NCBI GenBank assembly: GCA_963772555.1
Contig: CAVYXQ010000001.1
Coordinates: 124,001 to 188,000, forward strand
Reading direction: 5' to 3'
Length of the DNA: 64,000 bases
Source of the DNA: Roseiarcus sp963772555
GTDB taxonomy: Bacteria; Pseudomonadota; Alphaproteobacteria; Rhizobiales; Beijerinckiaceae
The translations under genes and the position numbers were made by a program. Under the pieces are notes generated by a model, which was given only the letters and a program-made list of their open reading frames with translations, was not told the origin of the DNA and made no database searches. Positions 17,068 to 26,713 of this stretch are shown here, one piece after another (positions within the stretch are counted from its first letter, which is position 1; the number at the start of each line of letters is the position of its first letter).

Positions 17068-19740
17068 ATGGACGACAGAGTCAAGTCCCACAATGACGAG
17101 ACGGACGAGTGGCTCGACGCGCTCGATTCGGTGGAGGCTTTCGAGGGCCTTCGCCGGGTGGACGAGATCCTGGATTCGGTGGTCACGTCCGCGCGTCGGA
17201 AAGGCGCGCGGCTCCCTTTCGCCGCCAACACGGCCTATGTCAACACCATCTCGCCGGAGAGCCAATCGGCGCACCCGGGCAATCGCAAAATCGAGCAACA
17301 GATCCGCCGCTTCGTGCGCTGGAACGCAGCGGCGATTGTCGTCAAGGCCAACAAGGAGTCCTCGGAGCTCGGCGGCCACATAGCGAGCTTCCAGTCGGCT
17401 GCGACGCTTTACGACACCGGATTCATGCATTTCTGGCATGCCGCGAACGAGGCGCATGGCGGCGATCTGATCTATTTCCAGGGCCACAGCTCGCCGGGCA
17501 TTTACGCGCGCGCCTTCGTCGAAGGGAGAATGAGCGAGGACCAGCTCCTGAACTTTCGTCAGGAAGTCGGCCGAAAGGGGCTCTCGTCCTATCCGCACCC
17601 GTGGCTGATGCCCGATTTTTGGCAGTTTCCGACTGTCTCTATGGGGCTCGGTCCGCTGATGGCGATCTATCAAGCGCGGTTTCTGCGCTATTTGCATGGG
17701 CGGGGCTTGGCCGACACCGAGCGTCGCAAAGTTTGGGTTTTCTGCGGCGACGGCGAGATGGACGAGCCGGAGTTGCTCGGCGCGATTTCGCTGGCGGGGC
17801 GGGAGAAGCTCGACAACCTCATTTTCGTCATCAACTGCAACCTGCAACGGCTGGATGGGCCGGTTCGCGGCAACGGGAAGATTGTTCAGGAGCTCGAGGC
17901 CGACTTTCGGGGCGCTGGATGGAACGTCATCAAATGCCTGTGGGGCTCGGGCTGGGATGAGCTTCTCGCTAAGGACACCGAAGGCAAGTTGCGGCAATTA
18001 ATGGAGGAGTGCGTCGACGGCGAGTATCAGGACTTCAAGTCGAAAGACGGCGCCTATATCCGCAAACACTTCTTCGGCCGTTATCCAGAGACGGCGGCAA
18101 TGGTTGAGAGTTGGACCGACGATCAGATTTGGGCGCTGACCCGCGGCGGTCACGACCCGATCAAGGTCTACGCGGCCTACAAAGCGGCCGTCGACCACAG
18201 AGGCCAGCCGACGGTCATCCTGGCGAAAACCGTCAAGGGCTATGGCATGGGCGCTGCAGGCGAGGGGCAGATGATTGCCCACCAGGCCAAGAAGCTCGGC
18301 CATGACGCGCTAGCGGCTTTCCGCGACCGATTCCAGATTCCCGTGTCAGACGAAGATCTCGACAAGGTGCCCTTCCTGCGGTTCTCCGAAAACAGCGAGG
18401 AAATGAGGTACCTTCGCGCCCGTCGCGAGGCGCTCGGCGGCTACCTGCCCGCGCGCCGCCGCAAGATCGAGCCACTCCCGGTGCCCCCGCTCAGCGCCTT
18501 CGACGGACTCCTCAAGGCGACCGGCGAGGGCCGTGAAATCTCAACCACGATGGCCTTCGTGCGTCTCCTGACCACGCTTCTGCGCGACAAGGAGCTTGGG
18601 CCGCGCGTCGTGCCAATCGTACCGGATGAGAGCCGGACCTTCGGCATGGAGGGGCTGTTCCGCCAGTTCGGCATCTTCAGCCAGGTTGGTCAGCTCTACC
18701 GGCCGCAAGACGCCGATCAGCTGATGTACTACCGCGAGGACCCCAAGGGCCAAATCCTCCAGGAGGGCATCAACGAACCCGGAGCGATGGCGTCGTTCAT
18801 CGCCGCGGGGACCTCCTATTCGACCTCCAACTTCGCCATGATCCCCTTCTACATCTACTATTCGATGTTCGGGTTCCAGCGGGTGGGCGATCTCGCCTGG
18901 GCGGCAGGAGACATGCGCACCCGGGGCTTCCTCATCGGCGGCACCTCGGGTCGCACGACCCTGAATGGCGAAGGCCTGCAGCACGAGGACGGACACAGCC
19001 ACGTGCTGGCTTCGACCATCCCCAATTGCGTGACCTACGACCCGACGTATGCCTACGAGCTTGCGGTGATCGTGCATGCCGGCCTGAAGCGCATGCTGGC
19101 GGATAACGAGGACGTCTTCTATTACATCACCACATTGAACGAAAATTACCCCCATCCGGCTCTGCCCCAGGGTGCTGAGGAGGGCATCCTGCGCGGGGCC
19201 TACAAGCTGCGCGACGTCGCCGCCAAGAACGGCCAGAAATCTGACCTGAGCGTCCGCCTGCTCGGGGCGGGGGCAATTCTGCGCGAGGTCGAAGCGGCGG
19301 CGGAGCTGCTGGCCGAGGAGCATGGGGTCAGCAGCGAAGTCTGGAGCGTCACCAGCTTCACCGAGCTCCGCCGAGACGGACTCGATGCCGAGCGCTGGTC
19401 GATGCTGCATCCTGAGGACGAGCCCCGGCTCCCCTTCATTACTCAGGCGCTCGCTCGGGGCAAAGGACCCGTCATCGCCTCGACCGACTATATGAAGGCG
19501 CTCGCCGATGGAATCCGCCCCTACGTGCCGGCCCGCTATAAGGTCCTCGGCACAGACGGTTTCGGCCGGTCCGATTACCGTCGGCGGCTCCGCTCGTTCT
19601 TCGAGGTCGACCGCTATCATGTAGCGGTCGCGAGCCTGAAGGCCCTGGCCGACGATCAGCTTCTGCCGACGAAGCGCGTCGCAGAGGCGATCGCAAAATA
19701 CGGCATCGACCCTGACGGGCCGAATCCGGCGCGCAGCTGA
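17068..19740 (+). CDS. aceE: Pyruvate dehydrogenase E1 component, homodimeric type
   Basis: The 890-residue protein matches AceE, which decarboxylates pyruvate with thiamine diphosphate and acetylates the E2 lipoyl group. Visible landmarks are HPGNRKIEQQIRRFVRWNA early on, the TPP/Mg motif FCGDGEMDEPE, INCNLQRLDGPVRGNGKI, and GRTTLNGEGLQHEDGHSH in the second half. Length is normal. It leads an aceE-aceF-lpdA operon. Alphaproteobacteria more often use the two-subunit PdhA/PdhB E1, so this single-chain form is notable. Confidence 0.96.
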   Translation: MDDRVKSHNDETDEWLDALDSVEAFEGLRRVDEILDSVVTSARRKGARLPFAANTAYVNTISPESQSAHPGNRKIEQQIRRFVRWNAAAIVVKANKESSELGGHIASFQSAATLYDTGFMHFWHAANEAHGGDLIYFQGHSSPGIYARAFVEGRMSEDQLLNFRQEVGRKGLSSYPHPWLMPDFWQFPTVSMGLGPLMAIYQARFLRYLHGRGLADTERRKVWVFCGDGEMDEPELLGAISLAGREKLDNLIFVINCNLQRLDGPVRGNGKIVQELEADFRGAGWNVIKCLWGSGWDELLAKDTEGKLRQLMEECVDGEYQDFKSKDGAYIRKHFFGRYPETAAMVESWTDDQIWALTRGGHDPIKVYAAYKAAVDHRGQPTVILAKTVKGYGMGAAGEGQMIAHQAKKLGHDALAAFRDRFQIPVSDEDLDKVPFLRFSENSEEMRYLRARREALGGYLPARRRKIEPLPVPPLSAFDGLLKATGEGREISTTMAFVRLLTTLLRDKELGPRVVPIVPDESRTFGMEGLFRQFGIFSQVGQLYRPQDADQLMYYREDPKGQILQEGINEPGAMASFIAAGTSYSTSNFAMIPFYIYYSMFGFQRVGDLAWAAGDMRTRGFLIGGTSGRTTLNGEGLQHEDGHSHVLASTIPNCVTYDPTYAYELAVIVHAGLKRMLADNEDVFYYITTLNENYPHPALPQGAEEGILRGAYKLRDVAAKNGQKSDLSVRLLGAGAILREVEAAAELLAEEHGVSSEVWSVTSFTELRRDGLDAERWSMLHPEDEPRLPFITQALARGKGPVIASTDYMKALADGIRPYVPARYKVLGTDGFGRSDYRRRLRSFFEVDRYHVAVASLKALADDQLLPTKRVAEAIAKYGIDPDGPNPARS

Positions 19741-19782
19741 TAGCCGTCTTTCGACTTATCCCTCGCGCGTAGGAGACGGCCC

Positions 19783-21067
19783 GTGGCCAAAATCGATGTG
19801 AACATCCCTGATATCGGCGACTTCAAGGATGTGCCCGTGATCGAGGTGCTGGTGAAGCCGGGCGACCGGGTCAAGGTCGACCAGCCGCTGCTGACGCTCG
19901 AGTCCGACAAGGCGACCATGGAGGTGCCTTCGCCAATCGCCGGCACGGTGTCCGATGTTGCGGCCAAGGTCGGCGACAAGGTCTCGATGGGCGTCCTCAT
20001 CGCCCGAATCGAGGCGGCGGACGGGGAGCCCGCGAAACCCGCAGGAACGGCCGCCCCGTCGAGCCCGGAGCGCGCTGCGGAAGCGGCGCCTTCGCCCAGG
20101 CCGCAGCCGGCGCAGGCGCCGCCCGTCGCTCCCGCTCTGGCGGGACCAGGCCCGGCAAAGCCGGACTTCTCCGGCGTCTTCGCGGGCCCTGCGGTTCGCC
20201 GTCTGGCGCGCGAGCTCGATCTCGATCTCAACCTGGTCAAGGGCACTGGCGAGAAGGGCCGCATCACCCGCGAGGACGTGAAGGCGGCCCTGGCGCGCTC
20301 GGGCGGTGTGGCCGTGGGCGGCGCCGCGTTGCCGGCGGTCCCGACCGTCGACTTTGCCAAGTTCGGGCCGATCGAGACCGTGCCGCTGTCGCGCATCAAG
20401 CGCATCTCGGGACCGCGCCTGCACGCGTCCTGGGTCAATGTTCCCCACGTCACCCACACCGACGACGCCGACATCACTGATCTCGAGGCCTTCCGCAAGA
20501 GTTCTCGATGAGGATGCGAAAAAGGACAAGAAGCCCTACCGCGTTTCCCTGCTGCCGCTCCTCATGCGCGCGGCGGTCGCTACGCTGAAGTCCTTCCCGA
20601 CCTTCAACGCGGCCCTGAGCCCAGGCGGCGACTCGCTGATCATGCGGCGCTATTGGCACATCGGCGTCGCCGTCGACACGCCCGAGGGCCTGGTCGTCGC
20701 GGTCGTCAAGGACGTCGACCAGAAGGGGGTGGTCGCTCTCGCCCGCGAACTCGGGGAGCTGTCGGACAAGGCGCGCCAAGGCAAGCTTGCGCCGGCCGAA
20801 ATGCAGGGCGCGACCTTCACGATTTCATCGCTGGGCGGGATCGGCGGCACGGCCTTCACCCCGATCGTCAATGCGCCGGAGGTGGCGATCCTCGGCGTCG
20901 TCCGCTCGCGGATGGCGCCGGTCTGGGACGGCTCTGCCTTCAGGCCGCGGCTGATGCTGCCGCTCTGTCTGTCCTACGATCACCGCGTGATCGACGGCGC
21001 TGCCGCGGCCCGCTTCATGCGGCATCTGGCGGGCGTCGTCGAAGATATGCGGCGCGTCATCCTCTGA
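19783..21067 (+). CDS. aceF: Pyruvate dehydrogenase E2 (dihydrolipoamide acetyltransferase), frameshifted
   Basis: From GTG 19783 (AGGAGACGG upstream) the frame has one lipoyl domain with lipoylated lysine 43 in ESDKATMEV, an Ala/Pro linker and a peripheral subunit-binding domain (AVRRLARELDLDLNLVKG). It enters the catalytic domain, then stops at 20509-20511 just after ITDLEAFRK. The catalytic domain continues in the next frame (VLDEDAKKDKKPYRVSLLP) to 21067, including the active-site SYDHRVIDGA. Dropping one base near 20500 joins the halves into about 427 residues. A broken E2 in an otherwise intact complex makes a sequence error likely. Confidence 0.9.
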
Positions 21068-21084
21068 CAGGAATGGGGAGAGCC

Positions 21085-22809
21085 ATGGGGCGCGAAATTC
21101 GCCTTCCCGACATCGGCGACTTCAAGGACGTCCCGATCATCGAAATCCTCGTGGCTCCCGGACAGGCGGTCCGCAAGGAGGCGACGCTGCTCACGCTCGA
21201 AAGCGATAAGGCGACGCTCGACGTTCCTGCGCCCGAAGACGGCGTGATCGGCGAGATTCTCGTCAAGGTCGGCGACAGGGTGAGTCAGGGGAGCCTGCTT
21301 GCGACCTACGCTGGCGCGTCGGCCGAACAGCCGTCCGCGCCGCCGACGCCCTCCGCGCCATCGCCGGTCACGGCGCCTGCCCCTCCGCCTACGGCGCCTG
21401 CTGACTTCGAGGCGGAACTTCTGGTGTTCGGCGCCGGGCCGGGCGGCTACACAGCGGCCTTCCGCGCGGCGGACCTCGGGCAGAAGGTCGTACTCGTTGA
21501 AAAGGGCGCGACGCTCGGCGGCGTTTGCCTCAACGTCGGCTGCATTCCCTCGAAGGCGCTCTTGCATGTGGCGAAGACCATCGACGAGGCGGCGGCGATG
21601 GCGGCGCACGGCGTGAGCTTCGGCGCGCCCGCGATCGACCTCGCTTCCGTCGGCGGCTGGAAGGACGGCGTCGTCAAGCGCCTGACGACCGGTCTTACGG
21701 GCCTGGCGCGGCAGCGCAAAGTGACGGTGGTGCGCGGCGAGGGCCAGTTCACCTCCGCCAATACGGTGCGAGTCGAGACGGCGGAGGGGGCGCGCGTCGT
21801 GCGCTTCGCCAAAGCGATCATCGCCGCCGGCTCCGAGCCGATCGCCCCGGGCTTCATCCCCGCCGATCCGCGCATCTGGGACTCGACCTCGGCGCTCGAA
21901 CTGCGTTTCAAACCCGAGCGGCTGCTGGTGCTCGGCGGCGGCATCATCGGCCTCGAGATGGCGACCGTCTATCATTCGCTCGGGGCGCGCGTCACGGTGA
22001 TCGAGATGATGGATCAGCTGATGCCCGGCGCCGATCCGGACATCGTCGCGCCGCTCGCCAAGCGCATCGGCAAGATCTACGACAAGATCCTCCTGAAGAC
22101 GAAAGTCACCGGGGTCCGGGCCGAAAAGAGCGGGCTCGAGGTCGCCTACGAGGGCGAGGCCGGCGCAAAGACGGAGGCGTTCGACGCGATGCTCGTCTCG
22201 GTCGGGCGACGGCCAAACGGAAAGCGCATCGGGGCCGAGGCGGCCGGCGTCGCCGTAGACGAACGCGGTTTCATCGGGGTCGACCGCGAGATGCGGACCA
22301 ACGTCCATCACATCTTCGCCATCGGCGACATCGTCGGCCCGCCGATGCTGGCGCACAAGGCCACGCACGAGGGCAAGGTCGCAGCGGAGGTGGCGAGCGG
22401 CCACAAGAGCGCCTTCGACGCCAAGGCGATCCCTTCTGTCGCCTACACCGACCCGGAGGTCGCCTGGGTCGGCGTCACCGAGTTGGAAGCCAAGGCGAAG
22501 GGCATGAACTTCGGCAAGGCGCTCTTCCCGTGGGCGGCGAGCGGCCGGTCGCTCTCGCTCGGCCGCGACGAGGGCCTGACCAAGACGCTGTGGGACGAGG
22601 AGACGAAACGCCTCATCGGCTGCGGCATCGTCGGCCCCAACGCCGGCGATCTCATCGCCGAGGCGGCGCTGGCGATCGAAATGGGCTCAGACGCCGAAGA
22701 CATCGGCCTGACCGTTCATCCGCACCCTACGCTGTCGGAAACCTTCGCCATGTCGGCCGAGGCCTACGCCGGCACGTTGACCGACCTCTATATGCCGAAG
22801 AAGAAGTAG
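21085..22809 (+). CDS. lpdA: Dihydrolipoamide dehydrogenase with N-terminal lipoyl domain (PDH E3)
   Basis: The 574-residue flavoprotein reoxidises E2 dihydrolipoamide with NAD. Residues 1-80 are a lipoyl domain (lysine 42 in ESDKATLDV) followed by a Pro/Ala hinge. The E3 body begins near residue 112 with GAGPGGYTAAFRAADLG; the redox cysteines are in GGVCLNVGCIPSK, the NAD fold in LGGGIIGLEMATVY, and the active-site histidine in HPHPTLSET. A lipoyl-bearing E3 is a known variant linked to AceEF operons. Its lipoyl domain closely resembles that of the AceF here (both start PDIGDFKDVP), suggesting duplication. An ATG at 21073 is possible. Confidence 0.96.
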   Translation: MGREIRLPDIGDFKDVPIIEILVAPGQAVRKEATLLTLESDKATLDVPAPEDGVIGEILVKVGDRVSQGSLLATYAGASAEQPSAPPTPSAPSPVTAPAPPPTAPADFEAELLVFGAGPGGYTAAFRAADLGQKVVLVEKGATLGGVCLNVGCIPSKALLHVAKTIDEAAAMAAHGVSFGAPAIDLASVGGWKDGVVKRLTTGLTGLARQRKVTVVRGEGQFTSANTVRVETAEGARVVRFAKAIIAAGSEPIAPGFIPADPRIWDSTSALELRFKPERLLVLGGGIIGLEMATVYHSLGARVTVIEMMDQLMPGADPDIVAPLAKRIGKIYDKILLKTKVTGVRAEKSGLEVAYEGEAGAKTEAFDAMLVSVGRRPNGKRIGAEAAGVAVDERGFIGVDREMRTNVHHIFAIGDIVGPPMLAHKATHEGKVAAEVASGHKSAFDAKAIPSVAYTDPEVAWVGVTELEAKAKGMNFGKALFPWAASGRSLSLGRDEGLTKTLWDEETKRLIGCGIVGPNAGDLIAEAALAIEMGSDAEDIGLTVHPHPTLSETFAMSAEAYAGTLTDLYMPKKK

Positions 22810-23261
22810 CGGCGGACCGCCTCGATTTCCCTGATAATCCCTGCCAACAGCGAGAAACCGCGAAGGCGAACGGTTTATCGCGCCTGGAATCAGAAAAGTG
22901 CATTTTGCTCCAATGACTTGGCCGACAACTTCGACAGTTTATCTGATTTTGAACGTGAAAATAACAGGGAAGATAATATCCCTGTTTCGGCGGATAACAG
23001 GGAATGATCAGGCAAGGCCCGGGGGCGAGAACGCCTCAATTGCGCTCGCGCGCGCAATTCGCGCGTCGATCTATCGTGTTGAGACGGCAAGGTCCGAGCC
23101 GGACGACCGCGGCGAGGCCGGTCCACGTTATCGCCGGCCGCGTCGGGCGCCGGCCGGCCGGCGCATCGATTGACGCCGACGGCGGCGCAGACCTATCACC
23201 TTCATCATGCGGGTTCGGGACGCGATGCGAAGAGGAGCGGGCTTTAGCCCTCGCCACGGAC
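22810..23261. repeat. Intergenic dispersed-repeat zone with AACAGGGAA motifs
   Basis: The 450 bp between lpdA and the epimerase gene hold no supported gene. ATAACAGGGAA occurs at 22961-22971 and 22994-23004, and the inverse form TTCCCTG or ATCCCTG at 22827-22833, 22837-22843 and 22978-22984. The same words recur near 49758-49911. The stretch around 22920-23000 is AT-rich compared with its surroundings. The arrangement suggests a degenerate dispersed repeat, possibly an old mobile-element footprint. Confidence 0.45.
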
Positions 23262-24137
23262 GTGAAAATCTTCTTCTTCGGCCTCGGTTATTGCGCGGAG
23301 GCCCTGATTCGCCGGACGCCGGGGATCGAGCCGAGCGGCACGGCGCGCACCGACGACCGCGTCGCGGCGCTCAAGCGCCGGGGCGTCGAGGCTTATGTCT
23401 TCGACGGCGCGCGCGCCGACCCCGGCCTGGAAGACGCCTTGAGGCGCGCCGAGGCGATCGTCGTCTCGATCCCGCCGCAGGACGGCGCAGGGCCGCTCGA
23501 TTTTTTCGGGCCGGCGATCGACGGCGCTCCGGCGCTGCGGCGCATCCTCTACTATTCGACCATCGGCGTCTACGGCGACCATCGCGGCGCCTGGGTGGAT
23601 GAAACGAGCGCGACGCTCACGCGCTCGGTCCGGGGGCTTAAGCGCCTGGCAGAGGAAACCCGCTGGATCGAGGCGGGATCCGGGCGGGTGCGCGACGTCG
23701 ACATCCTGCGCCTGCCCGGGATTTACGGCCCCGGTCGCAACCCGCTCGAGAAGCTCAGCCAGGGCGAGGCGCGGCGCATCGTCAAGCCGGGCCACGTCTC
23801 GAACCGCGCCCATGTCGACGACATCGCCGAAGCCTCGCGCCTCGCGCTGACGCGGGGGCTCGACGGCCAGATCTGGAATGTCGCCGACGACGAACCGGCG
23901 CCGCCCCAGGACGTCATCGCCTATGCGGCGGAGCTGCTCGGCATGCAGCCGGCCCCGGAGGAAGCCTTCGACAGGGTGACCCTGTCGCCCATGGCGGCCA
24001 GCTTCTTTGCCGACGATCGGCGTGTCTCGAACCGGAAGATCAAGGCGCTGCTCGGCCTCGCGCTTGCCTACCCGACCTATCGGGAGGGGCTTAGGGCGCT
24101 GGCCGCGGCCGGCGAGGGACGCGCCGGACCGGGTTGA
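23262..24137 (+). CDS. NAD-dependent epimerase/dehydratase-like protein (extended SDR)
   Basis: The 291-residue protein has an N-terminal nucleotide fold (FFFGLGYCAEALIRR) and a SDR-like core with YYSTIGVYGDHRG, a threonine-tyrosine pair typical of YeeZ-type atypical SDRs. LRLPGIYGPGRNPLEKL and SNRAHVDDIAEA match the NAD-epimerase family. GTG at 23262 is the chosen start; an upstream in-frame extension has no similarity. It faces the Smr gene tail to tail. Substrate unknown; nucleotide-sugar or related metabolite is the usual expectation. Confidence 0.8.
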   Translation: MKIFFFGLGYCAEALIRRTPGIEPSGTARTDDRVAALKRRGVEAYVFDGARADPGLEDALRRAEAIVVSIPPQDGAGPLDFFGPAIDGAPALRRILYYSTIGVYGDHRGAWVDETSATLTRSVRGLKRLAEETRWIEAGSGRVRDVDILRLPGIYGPGRNPLEKLSQGEARRIVKPGHVSNRAHVDDIAEASRLALTRGLDGQIWNVADDEPAPPQDVIAYAAELLGMQPAPEEAFDRVTLSPMAASFFADDRRVSNRKIKALLGLALAYPTYREGLRALAAAGEGRAGPG

Positions 24138-24192
24138 CTCCTCGTTCTCCCTGGGGCGCCGAGCCAAACCGGGCGCGTCGGCGTCGACTCCT

Positions 24193-24759
24193 TCAGGCCC
24201 CTCGCCGCAGCCGCACATAGAGGGCGCCGGAGCCGCCGTGCGCCCGGCCCGCCTCCTCGAAGCCCAACACGACGGAACGCAGGTCGGACTCGCGGAGCCA
24301 ATGGGGCGCGAGGCGGCGCAGCACGCCGCGCTGCTTGCCGAAGGGCGCCGGCTCGTCCAGGGGCCCGCCCTTGCCGGTGACGACGATGACGAGGCGGGCG
24401 CCGCGCGACTGCGCATGGCGCAGGAAGCCGCGCAAGGCCTGATGCGCCTCGGCCTGATTCATCCCATGCAGGTCGAGCGCATCGTCGATCGCGGCGCGGC
24501 CACGCTGGAGCTCGCGTTTGAGCCGCCGCTCGATCGGCGCGAGCGGCAGCGTGCGCGGTTTCGCCGGCGCCGGTTCGGCGGCGGGCGGTCTCGCGGCGGG
24601 CGGGGCGGCGGACGACATGGGTGCAAGCGGCTTTGAGGGAGCCGGCAATGTCGCACCGCGCCGACGGGAGACACTGCGCGCGACTTCGGTCCAGAGCGCG
24701 ATTTCCTCATCCGTCAGCCGCCGCAGGCGATGGGCATGAGACGGCGGCGCCTCCTTCAC
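24193..24759 (-). CDS. Smr (MutS2-type C-terminal) domain protein
   Basis: The 188-residue protein has a proline- and alanine-rich N-terminal half and a Smr domain at about 90-188. The key motif DALDLHGMNQAEAHQAL lies near residue 92, and IVVTGKGG follows near 127. Smr domains nick or bind branched nucleic acids; the function of stand-alone alphaproteobacterial copies is unresolved. Its start overlaps the mltA stop by four bases, as in many Hyphomicrobiales where the Tim44-MltA-Smr genes travel together. Confidence 0.92.
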   Translation of the reverse strand: MKEAPPSHAHRLRRLTDEEIALWTEVARSVSRRRGATLPAPSKPLAPMSSAAPPAARPPAAEPAPAKPRTLPLAPIERRLKRELQRGRAAIDDALDLHGMNQAEAHQALRGFLRHAQSRGARLVIVVTGKGGPLDEPAPFGKQRGVLRRLAPHWLRESDLRSVVLGFEEAGRAHGGSGALYVRLRRGA

Positions 24760-25859
24760 GGTTCGTCTCCGACAGGCAGAAGCACAATGAATGCCGCGCG
24801 ATGGCGGATGAGGCCGGCGCGCGCGCCCGCCGCGTCGCCGCTGCCGAAGAATATGTCGGCGCGGGCCGGTCCGACAATCGCCGATCCCGTATCCTGCGCG
24901 ATCATGAGCCGGCGGAACGGACGCGCGGCGTCCATCCGCGGCAGCTCCGCCTCGATCCAGAACGGTAGGCCATAGCTCCAGAGGGATCGGTCGATGGCGA
25001 TCGAGCGCAGCGCCGTCAGCGGAACGTCGGCGCCGCCGAGCGGACCAAGCGCCGGGTCGAAGTCCTCTTGAAGCCTGAAGAAGACGAAGGAGCGGTTTCG
25101 CCGCATCAGCGTGAGGCCGGGTTCGCCCTCGCCGAGACCTGCGGCGCGGAGCCAGCCCTTGAGCTTCTCAAGCGACATGGCGCTTTCCGCAATCTCGCCG
25201 CTCTCGATCAGGATGCGCCCGATCGACGCGTAGGCAAGCCCGTTGCGCCCGTCGTAGGCGAGCCTTGCCCGCCGCCCGTCCGGAAATTCGACCTGCGCCG
25301 AACCCTGAACCTGGATGAGAAATGCCTCGACGGCATCGCGAACCCAGACAATCGGATCGCGCCGCTCCCGCTCGATCGTCTTCCGATCCGGGTAGGGCAG
25401 AAGAACGCCGTCGTCTCCGCGCAGCGCGCTGCTCAGGCCCTCGGGAAAGCCCGGCGGGGCCGCGCCGGGCAGGAACGTCACGAGGTTGGCGGGACGGCCG
25501 AGAATCGGCCAGCAAAACGCCGCCGTTTCATGTCTCGAAGCCGGGACGCAGGGTTCGTAATAGCCCGTGAGAAACCCGTCGCCCTGCGCCGGGACAACCC
25601 TGAAGGGCCGAAACTGCGTCAGGAAGAATTGGCGGGCCTCGGTCCCGTCGCCGACGCTGGCGTTGAGCGCGGCGCGCGCTGCCGCGGCGAGGCCGGCGGA
25701 ACGGGGACGGGCCAGGCGAACCTCTGCACGGCCGTCGGCGAGCGCTTGCGCCGAGCGCAGGAAACACTGTAACGCCGCCAGATGGTCGTCGTCGTGGAAC
25801 GCCGCCAGACCGTCGAATTCGACCGGTTCGAGCCTCGGGGGCCCTTCGCCGGCCGGCAA
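24756..25859 (-). CDS. mltA: Membrane-bound lytic murein transglycosylase A (MltA)
   Basis: The 367-residue protein has the MltA domain (GDGFLTGYYEPCVPAS near residue 93) and a C-terminal 3D domain with LMIAQDTGSAIVGPARADIFFG, holding the catalytic aspartates. No clear signal peptide precedes MPAGEGPPRLEP, which is unusual for an outer-membrane lipoprotein; the true start may be further upstream or export may differ. It is the middle gene of the Tim44-MltA-Smr unit, three bases after the Tim44 gene. Confidence 0.92.
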   Translation of the reverse strand: MPAGEGPPRLEPVEFDGLAAFHDDDHLAALQCFLRSAQALADGRAEVRLARPRSAGLAAAARAALNASVGDGTEARQFFLTQFRPFRVVPAQGDGFLTGYYEPCVPASRHETAAFCWPILGRPANLVTFLPGAAPPGFPEGLSSALRGDDGVLLPYPDRKTIERERRDPIVWVRDAVEAFLIQVQGSAQVEFPDGRRARLAYDGRNGLAYASIGRILIESGEIAESAMSLEKLKGWLRAAGLGEGEPGLTLMRRNRSFVFFRLQEDFDPALGPLGGADVPLTALRSIAIDRSLWSYGLPFWIEAELPRMDAARPFRRLMIAQDTGSAIVGPARADIFFGSGDAAGARAGLIRHRAAFIVLLPVGDEP

Positions 25860-25862
25860 GAC

Positions 25863-26552
25863 TCAACGTTCCGACTGCGTCGCAGTCAGTTGCCAGTTGG
25901 GATCGCGTGAACGAACGTCGCGCACGAAAGTCCAGACGTCGATATGATCGGCAACCTCGGTCGGCGATCCGTCGACGATCGCGCCGGCGGGATCGCGGGT
26001 GACCGAGTTGAGCTTGCTGGCGAAGCGGACGCTGATCTGCGCACTGGTTCCGGTGAGCTGCGCGCCGACGATCTCCGCGGCGTCGATCGAAACCACCGTC
26101 GTGGTCATCGTCTGGCCGGCGGCGGCCCGCGCCCGGATGGCGGCGTCGAAATTGGCGAAAGCCTCGGGGGCCATGAGGTTGCGAAGCATGGCAGCGTCGC
26201 CAGCGGCGAATCCGTGCACGACCATATCGTAGGCCGCTCGCGCCCCGGAGAGAAAGTCCGGCGCGGCAAAGCCCCTGTCCGCTGCGGCGATGGCGTCGAG
26301 GCCGGACCAAACGTTGGGCTCAGCCAAGCCCTTCCAACGGTCGACCGGCGCGGTCGCGAATGGAGCGGTTGGCGCGGGCACGTCGGCGGGAGCAATCGCC
26401 GGCGGAGCGCCCTGCGCGCGGCGCAGGGGCGCAAGCAGCCCTCCGGACGGGCGCTCGGAGCCACTGCGTGTGCCGAGCACGGAACGCAGCTTGAAGACGA
26501 CAAATAGCGCGACCAGCGCGAGTATGACGGTCGAAAAGTCGAAGTCAGGCAT
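25863..26552 (-). CDS. Tim44/TimA-domain membrane-anchored protein
   Basis: The 229-residue protein has an N-terminal hydrophobic anchor (FSTVILALVALFVVFKL), a basic and proline-rich linker, and a C-terminal Tim44-like domain (GFAAGDAAMLRNLMAPEAF, then WTFVRDVRSRDPNWQL). Alphaproteobacterial TimA proteins resemble the mitochondrial import motor subunit Tim44, and role in membrane protein handling is proposed but unsettled. ATG 26552 is chosen over an upstream TTG-type extension because MPDFDFSTVI is the family's usual start. It heads the mltA-smr unit and is divergent from gpsA. Confidence 0.88.
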   Translation of the reverse strand: MPDFDFSTVILALVALFVVFKLRSVLGTRSGSERPSGGLLAPLRRAQGAPPAIAPADVPAPTAPFATAPVDRWKGLAEPNVWSGLDAIAAADRGFAAPDFLSGARAAYDMVVHGFAAGDAAMLRNLMAPEAFANFDAAIRARAAAGQTMTTTVVSIDAAEIVGAQLTGTSAQISVRFASKLNSVTRDPAGAIVDGSPTEVADHIDVWTFVRDVRSRDPNWQLTATQSER

Positions 26553-26713
26553 CGATTTCAGGTTCCTGGCTGACGCGCCTCCGAGGCGACCCACTGGGTC
26601 CTATACCTAGGCCTTAGTACGTGCTTTGGCTAGGCGCTGACCTTGACGGGGCTGACGGCGAGTAAAGGATTGCCGCAAAAGGCAAAGGGAGACGACATGC
26701 GGGGCGACGCGAG

